Shown here in pieces: positions 1 to 8,268 of a DNA stretch of 64,000 nt. The notes below the pieces were generated by a model, which saw only the letters and a program-made list of their open reading frames with translations, did not search any database and was not told the DNA's origin. Numbering within the stretch: position 1 is the stretch's first letter; each line of letters begins with the position of its first letter. A program made the translations under genes and the position numbers. This DNA is from Jeotgalibaca sp052266715 (GTDB taxonomy: Bacteria; Bacillota; Bacilli; Lactobacillales; Aerococcaceae): the NCBI GenBank assembly GCA_052266715.1, contig JBQPRB010000004.1; one strand, 5' to 3'.

Positions 1-460
1 GTGGATTCGCGGTAAATAACACACCGGATTTTTCCGCCGGGACCATTTCCTGCACGATTACCGTTAAACCCAATTCGCGCTTTTCTATTTCGTGAAAATG
101 CACATAGTCCTGGATATGATTATTCCCAACAGCGCGTAAACATGCTAAAATCTTTTCCCCCAATTTTTCTTTGGGAACATTTAAAAAGGTTTCAAATAGA
201 CCAGCGAAAGAAGTTTCATTACCATCTTCCATAATAGCGGAAGAACGCACTGCATAGAGCGGGACCTCGCTTAGCGAAGCCAGCAATTCTTCTTCCACTT
301 CCATAGTATTTCCAGTTTGGCGAATATAATCTGCAACGGGCATGGATAAGGCGAAAAAATCGGGAACATTTAACCCCAATTTTTTCATGTTAGCAAGCTC
401 AACCGCTTTGCCGCCACTGTTTTCTCGTGTCATTTGGTTATACGTGAGCCAGTTTTTCAT
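1..460 (-). CDS. PEP/pyruvate-binding (PEP synthase/PPDK-like) protein, 3' end cut by window edge
   Basis: The first 153 residues are visible, starting at the ATG at 460; the reading frame is still open at base 1, so the C-terminal part lies outside. The visible part is the N-terminal ATP-grasp-like nucleotide-binding domain of the PEP synthase, pyruvate phosphate dikinase and rifampicin phosphotransferase superfamily. Recognisable segments are GGKAVELANM near residue 17, AVRSSAIMEDGNETSFAG near 69-87, and VIVQEMVPAEKSGVLFTANP at the edge. These enzymes move phosphate from ATP to an acceptor through a phosphohistidine. The gene follows the UbiA gene by 13 bases, so it is probably the last visible gene of the lipid operon. 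Its acceptor cannot be told from this fragment. Confidence 0.8.
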   Translation of the reverse strand, partial: MKNWLTYNQMTRENSGGKAVELANMKKLGLNVPDFFALSMPVADYIRQTGNTMEVEEELLASLSEVPLYAVRSSAIMEDGNETSFAGLFETFLNVPKEKLGEKILACLRAVGNNHIQDYVHFHEIEKRELGLTVIVQEMVPAEKSGVLFTANP

Positions 461-473
461 GAATCCTACTCCT

Positions 474-1358
474 TTAGAAATATAGCATTGCGATAAGTAT
501 CAAAAAAATAGAGAGATGCACCACCAAATAAGCGGGAACAATCGTTTTTAAGTTTTTTCCGGCCGGTGCTTGATAATAACGATAAAAGAAATATAACAAT
601 ACCCCATAGGCAACGATCAATAAAACAGATGCGCTTAATTCATAAACTAGAATCCAGGCGGCTAAAACGCCTACCGCGGCAATGCCCACAATAGCCAATA
701 GCGAACCTTTGAAACCCCATACCTGAGAATAGGTGACGTATTGGTTCTCATCCATAGGCGCTTTAATTTTTCGGGATATTTCCCATAATAGTGCTGGAAT
801 ATATAGAACGATGGCAACACAGACATTTTCCCATGTCCACAAGGCTAACCCGTAATGATAGGTAACAAAATGAATCACATAAAAACTAAGAATTAACTGA
901 ACCGGGTTATGTGTGACAAGTGCCAATACTAAACTCGGTTCTATTTTATCGCGTTGAAAAAACCAAACTGTCATCAAAAATCCATAAAAGATAACCAATA
1001 AAAATGGCCCCAGCGGTTGTGGCAGCACTAAATTGATTCCCACCATTGTTACAAAAAGTAGCGTTCCCAGGAACCATAAATCTCGTTTATAAACGCGACC
1101 GGATGGCAAGGGGCGTTCGGGATAATTAATCCGGTCATTTTCTAAATCCTTGAATTCATCAGCTATCCGTAATAAAAACAAAAAGGCAAAGACTGTATAA
1201 ACAATCCCTAAATCTTCCCAATGAAATTGATAAATCGGGGGCGCTTCCGCAAAAGTTAAAACAGCTAAATATTGAACAGCCACCATTAAAGTACTTATAA
1301 ATAATCGCGGGATAACTGGGTACATTTCATTCGCATAAATTTGTAGTCGTTTAAACAT
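474..1358 (-). CDS. UbiA-family membrane prenyltransferase
   Basis: This 294-residue protein has about eight or nine hydrophobic segments and the first aspartate-rich motif of UbiA prenyltransferases at residues 66-85 (ADEFKDLENDRINYPERPLP), with a second conserved patch around SRKIKAP near residue 195. UbiA enzymes transfer a polyprenyl chain from its diphosphate to an aromatic or glycerol-phosphate acceptor inside the membrane. The N-x-P-x-R-P-x-P-S-G ending occurs in several subfamilies, including the archaeal digeranylgeranylglyceryl phosphate synthases and chlorophyll synthases, so the acceptor is not settled. It overlaps the decarboxylase gene by 8 bases and sits with phospholipid head-group genes rather than quinone genes. 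The family call is secure and the substrate is unknown. Confidence 0.85.
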   Translation of the reverse strand: MFKRLQIYANEMYPVIPRLFISTLMVAVQYLAVLTFAEAPPIYQFHWEDLGIVYTVFAFLFLLRIADEFKDLENDRINYPERPLPSGRVYKRDLWFLGTLLFVTMVGINLVLPQPLGPFLLVIFYGFLMTVWFFQRDKIEPSLVLALVTHNPVQLILSFYVIHFVTYHYGLALWTWENVCVAIVLYIPALLWEISRKIKAPMDENQYVTYSQVWGFKGSLLAIVGIAAVGVLAAWILVYELSASVLLIVAYGVLLYFFYRYYQAPAGKNLKTIVPAYLVVHLSIFLILIAMLYF

Positions 1359-2223
1359 GTCTCCCCACCTTTTCTCCGTATCGAACTTTTACTTCAATCC
1401 CTTTATGGTTGTGGGATGAAATATCCTCATCCAGCATAATGGTATCTTTTTCATAACAGACCACAATACTAGAACCGCCATAGGCAAAATAGCCCTTCTC
1501 TTGTCCTTTTTTAAATTGCGTAATACCGTGATCGTGGATTTTCCCAACCAACATCGCACCCACTTCGATAAATAAAATGCGCCCAAAATGTTCCGTCTCC
1601 AATAGTTGCCATTGCCTGGTATTTTCGGAAAATACACGTGTATGGCGGTGAGCTAGCGGGCGCACTGAGTGAAGAACGCCGGGGATGTATTGTCCAGCAA
1701 CCTTTTTTCCAGCTTCCGGGTAACAGTAGCGATGATAATCATCCATCGTCAGACGATACACGAAGCAATGCCCGCCTTGAAATTGTCCGGCTACATCGTT
1801 ATCCCGAACCAATTCTTCGAGCGTATAACTTTGGCCTTTAATTTTAAAAACACCCGCACGCGTTATCGGATAGACCATCAACTTGCTGTCGGCGACGGCT
1901 ATTAATTGGTCGGTTGCGGTCGCAATGGGACGCACGGAAGGTTTCAAACGCCGGGTAAAAAAGGCGTTAAAAGAATGAAAAGAATTCCTTTCGGATTCAG
2001 TTAAATCGATGTCGTATTTTTCAACGAAAGGCTGGATTTTTTTAATGGACCGCTTGGTATTATTAAGCCGTGCTTTCCAATTGGAAAAAGCAGGCTGGAT
2101 AAGCGGTCTCAAAATGATTCTTCCTAAAGAAGTTCCATAAAGAAACTTGAGTGTTTTTCCGCCCACTTCCAATTCTTCATAAAAGTCTTCGGTTTGACGA
2201 TTGTAAATTTTCGGCATGGTCAT
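1351..2223 (-). CDS. psd: Phosphatidylserine decarboxylase proenzyme
   Basis: This 290-residue protein belongs to the pyruvoyl-dependent phosphatidylserine decarboxylases, which turn phosphatidylserine into phosphatidylethanolamine at the membrane. The self-cleavage site is visible as GYFAYGGSSIV, with GGSS at residues 249-252; cleavage before the serine would make the beta chain and a pyruvoyl-capped alpha chain of about 40 residues. The DDYHRYCYPEAG and HTRVFSENTRQ segments are also typical. The start overlaps the stop of the preceding CDP-alcohol phosphatidyltransferase gene by 4 bases, which implies translational coupling. A second ATG lies two codons in. Many lactic acid bacteria are not known for phosphatidylethanolamine, which makes the gene notable here. 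Confidence 0.9.
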   Translation of the reverse strand: MTMPKIYNRQTEDFYEELEVGGKTLKFLYGTSLGRIILRPLIQPAFSNWKARLNNTKRSIKKIQPFVEKYDIDLTESERNSFHSFNAFFTRRLKPSVRPIATATDQLIAVADSKLMVYPITRAGVFKIKGQSYTLEELVRDNDVAGQFQGGHCFVYRLTMDDYHRYCYPEAGKKVAGQYIPGVLHSVRPLAHRHTRVFSENTRQWQLLETEHFGRILFIEVGAMLVGKIHDHGITQFKKGQEKGYFAYGGSSIVVCYEKDTIMLDEDISSHNHKGIEVKVRYGEKVGRHV

Positions 2224-2825
2224 AACCTACTTCCAACAATAACAACAACGATTATCGCCAATATAATAAAAAGGAGGTACATCTTTCCGGATGGTCTTGC
2301 AACCGGAACATTCCATATGAAACCTAACGGTAAAATGAAGTAAATAAGTGCGACTGTTGCGCGAAACAAAGCACTCCCCACTGCTCCAAAAAGACTGAAG
2401 AAAGCATACGTTACCGTTAAGGTTAAGGTGATATACGTCAATGGCATACCAATAAAAGCATCACCTTTGGTAATATGAAAATAACCGAGGCGATGAACAC
2501 CGCAAACTGCATACAAAGTCGCAAGTATGAGCGGTACATACTGTCCTTCAAGTAATTGAAAGAGAAACGCAATGGGCAGAGCAATAAAGGAAACCATATC
2601 CACGAATGAATCAATATATTCGCCCATTTGTTGTTGCTTCTCATCACGTTTGAATAATCTGGCGAATTTTCCATCAAAAAGATCACAGAGACCGGAAAAT
2701 ACGAATAATATAATAGCAGCATCTAATTGTACTTGGAAAATGTTTCTCATGGACATAAGCGATAAAAATAAACCCAGCAAACTCAATAGATTGGACCTAT
2801 GAAAGGCAGGTATCACTTTGTACAT
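2220..2825 (-). CDS. CDP-alcohol phosphatidyltransferase (probable phosphatidylserine synthase)
   Basis: This 201-residue membrane protein carries the CDP-alcohol phosphatidyltransferase signature: DLFDGKFAR, then 11 residues, then GEYIDSFVD. The aspartates bind metal and the CDP-lipid. The immediately following decarboxylase makes serine the likely alcohol, so the product would be phosphatidylserine or an ether-lipid analogue. The start at 2825 is chosen over an upstream in-frame codon at 2858 because AGGAG lies a suitable distance before it; it also removes an overlap with the CarS-like gene. The spacing between AR and the downstream G is two or three residues longer than the usual signature. 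Family is certain and substrate is inferred from context. Confidence 0.85.
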   Translation of the reverse strand: MYKVIPAFHRSNLLSLLGLFLSLMSMRNIFQVQLDAAIILFVFSGLCDLFDGKFARLFKRDEKQQQMGEYIDSFVDMVSFIALPIAFLFQLLEGQYVPLILATLYAVCGVHRLGYFHITKGDAFIGMPLTYITLTLTVTYAFFSLFGAVGSALFRATVALIYFILPLGFIWNVPVARPSGKMYLLFIILAIIVVVIVGSRL

Positions 2826-2839
2826 AACGTTCTCCTCTC

Positions 2840-3415
2840 CTAAATTGATTTCTTCCACCCTAACTTAACGAGAACCATATTAATAACTAAATGGGTCACT
2901 GCTCCTAAAAATACATAACCCAGATATTGGCCCAAACCGATTGGGTAAAACAGCCATAACACCAAGGCACAACCGAATAAGGAATCCATTTGATCTAACC
3001 ACAGATATTTCCAAGGTTTAGCTACATAAGCTGCTTTTCCCGGTTGTATCCCTCGTCTTCTCTTCATAAAACTATTTGGCAACTCAAACAGAATATACGC
3101 AATACCCAGTAATGCTCCTACTAGAATATTAAAAGTAAGCGTATTTGATTGCTTTATATAAAATTGATTATTACTTTCCAAAAAAGGAATAAGACGACAA
3201 ATAAAGCCCCATAAAACCATGGCAAGTACGCTAGTCATCACCATTCCCCAGGCACCTCGCCACGTTTTATTTTCCCCGAAAACCCGCTGACCATCACGCC
3301 ACAGTTTTCCTTTATCCATCGGCGTTTGCCAATTTTTAAGCCATGATGACTTTAATAATTTCATATTCGCAACACCCGCTATGATCACCGGCATCAAGGT
3401 AATATACATACGCAA
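2840..3415 (-). CDS. CarS-like CDP-archaeol synthase family membrane protein
   Basis: This protein of about 190 residues has several membrane segments and the motif DGQRVFGENKTWRG near residues 42-55, which marks the CDP-archaeol synthase (CarS) branch of CTP-dependent phosphatidate cytidylyltransferases. Such enzymes activate a phospholipid precursor with CTP so that a CDP-alcohol phosphatidyltransferase can attach a head group, and that kind of enzyme is encoded next. Bacterial members are known but their substrate is unsettled. The start is unusual: a good ribosome site at 3427-3435 is followed by TTG at 3415 and a first ATG only at 3409, and CTG at 3421 would have better spacing. The TTG start is given with doubt. 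Confidence 0.75.
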   Translation of the reverse strand: MRMYITLMPVIIAGVANMKLLKSSWLKNWQTPMDKGKLWRDGQRVFGENKTWRGAWGMVMTSVLAMVLWGFICRLIPFLESNNQFYIKQSNTLTFNILVGALLGIAYILFELPNSFMKRRRGIQPGKAAYVAKPWKYLWLDQMDSLFGCALVLWLFYPIGLGQYLGYVFLGAVTHLVINMVLVKLGWKKSI

Positions 3416-3445
3416 TATCAGTCAAACCACCTCCCAATTGCCAAA

Positions 3446-3474
3446 AGTATAGCATAATGTCACTAAAATTCTGA
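3446..3474 (-). promoter_or_regulatory. Probable promoter of the CarS-PSS-PSD-UbiA operon
   Basis: On the minus strand there is an extended -10 box, TGCTATACT (3454 down to 3446), about 10 bases before a strong ribosome site. The matching -35 is weak. It lies just downstream of the terminator at 3532-3559, so the lipid head-group genes can be transcribed apart from the acyltransferase and glycosyltransferase pair. Confidence 0.5.
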
Positions 3475-3531
3475 CTGATAACCCATCTGACTAAAAGTAG
3501 GCATTTAAGTGCGAAGATTGGCTCAAGTAAC

Positions 3532-3559
3532 AAAAAAACCAAGGCGCCATGGCCTCGGT
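3532..3559 (-). terminator. Rho-independent terminator after the acyltransferase gene
   Basis: Minus-strand hairpin ACCGAGGC/GCCTTGGT with a six-base loop, followed directly by seven T residues. It ends the glycosyltransferase-acyltransferase unit. Confidence 0.8.
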
Positions 3560-3571
3560 CAATAAATTTTG

Positions 3572-4282
3572 TTAAATTGTTTTTGTGACATGTTGCGTGA
3601 TGACATCTTTTGGCAAGGTATTTAATGCGTGCTGAATTTCTTCGGCGACGACTTTTTTCTCCTTGAAAAAACTCAATCGACCGGTGAAATAAATCGGTTC
3701 TCCCACACGAATTTCATTTGACTCATTGAGGGCCACGATGGGCACAAAAGGCACATGCTGTTTCGTTTTACGATAATAGTATTTTTCAATATATAAAAAA
3801 CCATCGTAAATTTCTTTCATTTCTTGGCTATCATCACTGTAATCAACATCCGGGAAAATCAAAATACTGCTCCCATTTTCCAAAGCTTCTACCGATTCAT
3901 TCATCGTTTGCAATACGTCGCGTGACTGCCTGTATACGGGAATCCCTCGTCCAGATCGTGTCAATGTCGAAGCAAACCAAGCCAACGGGATAGCCACAAT
4001 TTTGGCGATACTACGTGGCCAACCAAATCTTTCGGTCAATGTGTAATCCACATATTGATGATAGCTCGTTTCATAGGCCATAAAAACGCTGAATATCCAT
4101 GTTCTCACGAATTCCGGATACCATTTTAGGACACTGATCGGACCGACCATATTTTGATGGTGGGAGACATAAACAACCGGACCTTCTTTATTTTTACGAA
4201 AGTCTTGAATAGTCGCTTTCTTAGAAGATAGACGCAAAATGCCGCGTATGAACTTATAAAATACGCCATAGTCTGTTGGCAT
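3572..4282 (-). CDS. PlsC-like lysophospholipid acyltransferase family protein
   Basis: This 236-residue protein resembles the 1-acylglycerol-3-phosphate acyltransferase (PlsC) superfamily. The expected catalytic HX4D block falls at VYVSHHQNMVGPISVL (around residue 40), but the aspartate of HX4D is not present: the residues five after the two histidines are Val and Gly. A second block, ILIFPDVDYSDDS, stands where PlsC has FPEGTRS. It could therefore be a diverged acyltransferase with altered chemistry, or an inactive relative. The gene lies 12 bases after the GT2 gene and before a terminator, so the two form an operon. Role in lipid or glycolipid acylation is inferred from the neighbours. Confidence 0.65.
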   Translation of the reverse strand: MPTDYGVFYKFIRGILRLSSKKATIQDFRKNKEGPVVYVSHHQNMVGPISVLKWYPEFVRTWIFSVFMAYETSYHQYVDYTLTERFGWPRSIAKIVAIPLAWFASTLTRSGRGIPVYRQSRDVLQTMNESVEALENGSSILIFPDVDYSDDSQEMKEIYDGFLYIEKYYYRKTKQHVPFVPIVALNESNEIRVGEPIYFTGRLSFFKEKKVVAEEIQHALNTLPKDVITQHVTKTI

Positions 4283-4294
4283 CCTTTATCCCTC

Positions 4295-5014
4295 CTACCT
4301 ATATTCAATGAGCCGTTTTTTCATAAAAAAGCCAATCATGATTTGCTTGGCGATTCGCCATGAATCACGGAATGTTTTGTAGTGCGAGGCTGGTTTCTTC
4401 CCAAAATAGAGTGTTTGGATAGCAACCTCTTGAAGAGGGATTTTGTTATGAATAGCCATCATCAGCATATTCATTTCATACTCAAAACGTTCGCCTTTGA
4501 TTGACAGCAACCAATCAATATCAGAACTATGAAATCCCCTTAAGCCCGTTTGTGTGTCAGAAATATAAGTTCCAAAAAGACCTTTAAAGACATGACTTGT
4601 TAGCTTGTTTCCGAAAGCATTTTTATTTGGTACTTGTTCTAAATCGAAGTCGCGAACACCCAGAACGATACCGTGGTTCGATTCCTCTAAAACTTTCAAC
4701 AAATTGAGAACATCCTTTACGGCATGTTGGCCATCAGAATCCGCTGCGACAATTTTTGTAATATCCGGGCGATTTTCTTTTAAATAACGAAAAGAGGTTT
4801 TGAGACCCGCACCTTTACCGCGGTTCTCCGGATGGATTAAAACAATGCACTGGGGAAATTTTTCAATTTCCCGAAAAACAGCTTGCGTTTCATTTGTACT
4901 TCCATCGTCAATGATAATAATGTTTTCTATCCCTTCATGAATAAGTTCTTTCACATAAGAAATAAATTCTCGAGCAGGATTGTAAGTTGGGATAATTACT
5001 GTAGACTTTTTCAA
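4295..5014 (-). CDS. GT2-family glycosyltransferase (dolichyl-phosphate-mannose-synthase-like)
   Basis: This 239-residue soluble GT-A glycosyltransferase starts with STVIIPTYNPA, followed by IIIIDDGS and the metal-binding AADSDGQH near residue 92. A TQTGLRGF segment is typical of the dolichyl- or undecaprenyl-phosphate glycosyltransferase branch. There is no large C-terminal membrane domain, so it would work at the inner membrane face on a nucleotide sugar and a lipid acceptor. It is encoded with a PlsC-like protein and just after uppP, which fits lipid-linked sugar transfer. The donor and acceptor cannot be read from the sequence. Confidence 0.8.
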   Translation of the reverse strand: MKKSTVIIPTYNPAREFISYVKELIHEGIENIIIIDDGSTNETQAVFREIEKFPQCIVLIHPENRGKGAGLKTSFRYLKENRPDITKIVAADSDGQHAVKDVLNLLKVLEESNHGIVLGVRDFDLEQVPNKNAFGNKLTSHVFKGLFGTYISDTQTGLRGFHSSDIDWLLSIKGERFEYEMNMLMMAIHNKIPLQEVAIQTLYFGKKPASHYKTFRDSWRIAKQIMIGFFMKKRLIEYR

Positions 5015-5060
5015 ATCTTATACCTCTCTCTCACGCATTATTACCCTCATTCTAACATTA

Positions 5061-5879
5061 TCATCCGAAAAAGAGGAAATATCCGATTACGAGAATTCCT
5101 AGAACGATACGATACCATCCAAAAGCCTTGAAGTCATTGTTTTGAATGTATTTAATCAAGAATTTAATGGCTACAACGGAAACAAGGAAAGCAACAACCA
5201 TACCTGTTAGGAGGATGGTTAGTTCCATCCCGGTAAAGTTGAATCCAAATTTAACGAGCTTCAGAGCGCTAGCTCCGAACATAATTGGAATCGACAAGAA
5301 GAAAGAATATTCTGCTGCGATAAAACGGGATGTTCCCACGATAATGGCGCCCAAAATAGTTGCGCCAGAGCGAGATGTTCCGGGAATAAGCGACAAACAT
5401 TGGAATAATCCAATGATAAATGCTGTTTTATATGACATTTCCTGGAAGCTTGTTACACTTGCTTTTTCACCTTTGTTGCGATTTTCGATCACGATGAATA
5501 AAACGCCATAAACGATTAACATAATAGCTACTACGAGGTAATTATAAAAATGTGCGTTCAACCAGTCATCCAATAATAACCCTAGAACACCGGCAGGAAT
5601 GACCCCCACCACAACTTTATACCAGATTTCCATCGTTTCTTTCTTCTCTTGTGCCGTTTTCTTGGGCGAGAAGGGATTCAGTTTGTGAAAGTACAAGGTT
5701 ACAACTGCTAAAATCGCCCCCAGTTGAATGACCACAAAAAACATTTCTTTAAACGCAGCAGTCATATCCAATTGGATGAACTCTTCTACCAAAATCATGT
5801 GTCCCGTACTTGATATCGGCAACCATTCGGTAATTCCTTCTACAATACCAAGAATGATGGCCTTTAAAATTTCTATCAT
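5061..5879 (-). CDS. uppP: Undecaprenyl-diphosphatase (BacA/UppP)
   Basis: This 272-residue integral membrane protein has the two signature blocks of the BacA family: GIVEGITEWLPISSTGH at residues 12-28 and PGTSRSGATI near residue 166. It removes phosphate from undecaprenyl diphosphate so the carrier lipid can be reused in peptidoglycan and other glycan synthesis, and it gives tolerance to bacitracin. The length and the several membrane segments are standard. It is separated from the GT2 gene by 46 bases without a clear terminator, so read-through into the glycosyltransferase-acyltransferase pair is possible. Confidence 0.95.
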   Translation of the reverse strand: MIEILKAIILGIVEGITEWLPISSTGHMILVEEFIQLDMTAAFKEMFFVVIQLGAILAVVTLYFHKLNPFSPKKTAQEKKETMEIWYKVVVGVIPAGVLGLLLDDWLNAHFYNYLVVAIMLIVYGVLFIVIENRNKGEKASVTSFQEMSYKTAFIIGLFQCLSLIPGTSRSGATILGAIIVGTSRFIAAEYSFFLSIPIMFGASALKLVKFGFNFTGMELTILLTGMVVAFLVSVVAIKFLIKYIQNNDFKAFGWYRIVLGILVIGYFLFFG

Positions 5880-5975
5880 CTATTTAATATCCCCCTTTAT
5901 AACAATACCTTCATTCTACTAAAACAACGTCAAATTATGAACAAGGAATTTCTTAAATGTTCGATAATAACCTTT

Positions 5976-6017
5976 AAATCAGAAAAATGCAGCAACGAAA
6001 TTACGAGTCGTTGCTGC
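5976..6017 (-). terminator. Terminator of the DUF4153 gene
   Basis: Ten-base perfect stem (GCAGCAACGA at 5989-5998 with TCGTTGCTGC at 6008-6017). On the minus strand the hairpin is followed by ATTTTTCTGATTT. It starts 8 bases after the stop codon. Confidence 0.8.
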
Positions 6018-6025
6018 ATCTTCTA

Positions 6026-7774
6026 TCATTTAATGGTGATGATAACGAAAAGTTCACCATTTGTGACATCATTATATTCTTCCAGTTGTGTGATGATGAC
6101 AGTCATTTTTGCTTGTTCATTTTCCTGTGTCTCCATCATGGATTCAAGCGTCACATTTCCACCTTTTTGCGTTTCATCTGCTTCCGAGAAGGCCTTCTCA
6201 AATAATTGTTGCATCTCAAAACGCAATATTTGCGTTCCCGAATTATTTTCCAGAATCAAAGAATCAGCATCTTCGATTATCAGGTTTAGGTCTTCACTAA
6301 CTTTTTGACTACGATTTTCCTCATTGTTGTAGAGACTTACCTTGAGTAAATAATCTGCTCCTTCCAATGAAACCGAACCCGCTCCTTCCCAATCAAGGTA
6401 AACAAATCTCCCCTCCGGAGCAAATGGCCCATCGTCTGGCGATACAGAATAAATCATATTGAAGCCAAATACTTCGTTAAAGTCGGAGTAAATGTCAAAA
6501 TTATCTGGCAAAAAAGAAACTTGGTCCACATCTCCCCAAACTGTTAAATAATCTACACTTTTTGTAATTGCAACCTTATCTTCTAAAGGTATTTGGGAAT
6601 TGGGTACAATTTCGTCAGCAACCAACATATCATTTTCTTGTAATTTCCTTTCCAACAAATTCTGTTGACTGCCTCGACCAACTGAGAAAGCATCAATGAC
6701 GGGCGCAACCGAAATAAGCGAAAGGGCAATCAAGACGGGCGCAATCCAACCACTTCTTTCTTTTGGAAAAAAGCTAAATATGATGGCCGCAACGGTCGCA
6801 AAAATCCCAAACAGAATGACATAGTAACGCCCATGCGTAATACCAAGATTTTGAATACGCAAAATGCTCGCTGCAGTCTGGAAGAGGACAACCACCAACA
6901 TAATTTTGGGGAATATTCTTCGGAAGAGGCGACTATATTTATGGTCGATGTTGCAGACCAAAAGATAAACAACGATAACAATGATCGCATAGGATACCAA
7001 CAAGGGTTCAAGTAAGTTGTTGGTCCAGAATTCCCCACCTATATTCAAGACGACATATGCCGTCAAGACCAATGTGTAAATGGCAACCAAAGGAATCACG
7101 ATATACACAAGTAAAATCTCAAGAAAACGTGGTACTTTTGTTGCGTGGTCCGCATCTGTTGGATTGGTTTTCTTATAATTTGGGATAAGACTCAAAAAAT
7201 AGATGGGGGCGAATAGCGTTCCGATTATATTGAATGCATGCCCGTAAACACGTGAGTCAAAATTGAACAAAAGAAAATCAACACTTCCCAGAATCGCCGA
7301 GACGCCTATTGACAAAACAACCGCCATCAAAAAGGTCATCATCACAGACTCAAAAATAATCAGGAAATTTGAGTGAAAATATAAACGGTCAGATTTTATG
7401 GTTGGAATCCAAATAAAAGCAATGAACAGAGCGAATAATAAAACAATCGTCCGAATAGGATAAATTAAGTCGTATTGATTATTACTCGGCAAACTGAAGT
7501 AATACAAAATTGCCAACACCACCGCCAAAAAAGCCAATAACCATCGATTATTTTCTTTAACAAAGAAATGTTCATAAAGATGTTGTGCTACTGCTGCCAG
7601 CATAACCCCCGTTAATGCCGTATATAACCAACGACTATACAAGTCGAAGTCATTTTGGATTTGCATGGCATTTAGCGTTGCCACTACTAGAAGCCAAAGA
7701 ATCGTGACGGGATATCTGCTTAAAGATTGCACGATACCGGTAACACCCTTCTTAAAACTGTTTAGAATATTCAT
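6026..7774 (-). CDS. DUF4153 domain multi-pass membrane protein
   Basis: This 582-residue protein has roughly a dozen hydrophobic segments in its first 370 residues and then an extracytoplasmic-looking domain of about 200 residues that is acidic and free of membrane segments. The layout and sequence style match the DUF4153 family, whose function is unknown. The start at 7774 has an AGGTAAGG-type ribosome site. It is a single-gene unit with its own terminator. The only neighbours are uppP and, across a long AT-rich gap, a divergent AraC regulator, so context gives no clear role. Confidence 0.75.
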   Translation of the reverse strand: MNILNSFKKGVTGIVQSLSRYPVTILWLLVVATLNAMQIQNDFDLYSRWLYTALTGVMLAAVAQHLYEHFFVKENNRWLLAFLAVVLAILYYFSLPSNNQYDLIYPIRTIVLLFALFIAFIWIPTIKSDRLYFHSNFLIIFESVMMTFLMAVVLSIGVSAILGSVDFLLFNFDSRVYGHAFNIIGTLFAPIYFLSLIPNYKKTNPTDADHATKVPRFLEILLVYIVIPLVAIYTLVLTAYVVLNIGGEFWTNNLLEPLLVSYAIIVIVVYLLVCNIDHKYSRLFRRIFPKIMLVVVLFQTAASILRIQNLGITHGRYYVILFGIFATVAAIIFSFFPKERSGWIAPVLIALSLISVAPVIDAFSVGRGSQQNLLERKLQENDMLVADEIVPNSQIPLEDKVAITKSVDYLTVWGDVDQVSFLPDNFDIYSDFNEVFGFNMIYSVSPDDGPFAPEGRFVYLDWEGAGSVSLEGADYLLKVSLYNNEENRSQKVSEDLNLIIEDADSLILENNSGTQILRFEMQQLFEKAFSEADETQKGGNVTLESMMETQENEQAKMTVIITQLEEYNDVTNGELFVIITIK

Positions 7775-8268
7775 TTCCCTTACCTCCTCAAACCTTACTT
7801 TTAATAAATAAGCCTAATATATCAACATCTTTACTTATCATACCGAACCAACAACATGAAAACATTTGTTTGTTTTATTTTCGAAAATACCCAAGCCTAT
7901 GGAGCCTTATTTATACCGCATAAAATACTTAATTTTATCTAAATTATAAAAAATTTTAGTGACAACTTTTTAGCATAATGTTATACTTGATTTTCGAAAA
8001 TAATCAAAAGTTTATTTTTTCGGAACAAAAATGTTCGCTCTAGCTTTTTTTATTTTAGTAACGTAAAATAATGATTCTTCGCTAGACAAGTTGATACTAA
8101 AAAAATTACTTTATTATTATTTCATCAATTTCACTATTATTTTTTTGGTTTTTCAAGGTAAATTACTAGACATTCCCAAAAAATGCTTTATTATATTAAT
8201 AGTAATCAATAAAATTATTATAAAAAATATATCTATCATATACAATTAACCTTAAGAGGAGGGTAACC
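7775..8268. other. AT-rich divergent intergenic region with two ATTTTCGAAAAT palindromes
   Basis: No convincing reading frame is seen in these 494 bases between the DUF4153 gene and the AraC gene. The 12-base palindrome ATTTTCGAAAAT occurs twice, at 7877-7888 and 7990-8001; the second lies in a longer dyad, TTGATTTTCGAAAATAATCAA with one extra base on the right side. They look like operators for a dimeric regulator controlling one or both divergent genes. The AraC ribosome site AGGAGGG sits just before 8269. Confidence 0.5.

Noticed and set aside
7876..8001. ATTTTCGAAAAT sites as CodY boxes
   Set aside because: The CodY consensus AATTTTCWGAAAATT has a central base that is missing in both copies, so a CodY call is not supported.
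8021..8040. GGAACAAAAATGTTCG looked like a LexA (SOS) box
   Set aside because: The half-sites GAAC and GTTC are six bases apart; the Gram-positive SOS box has four.
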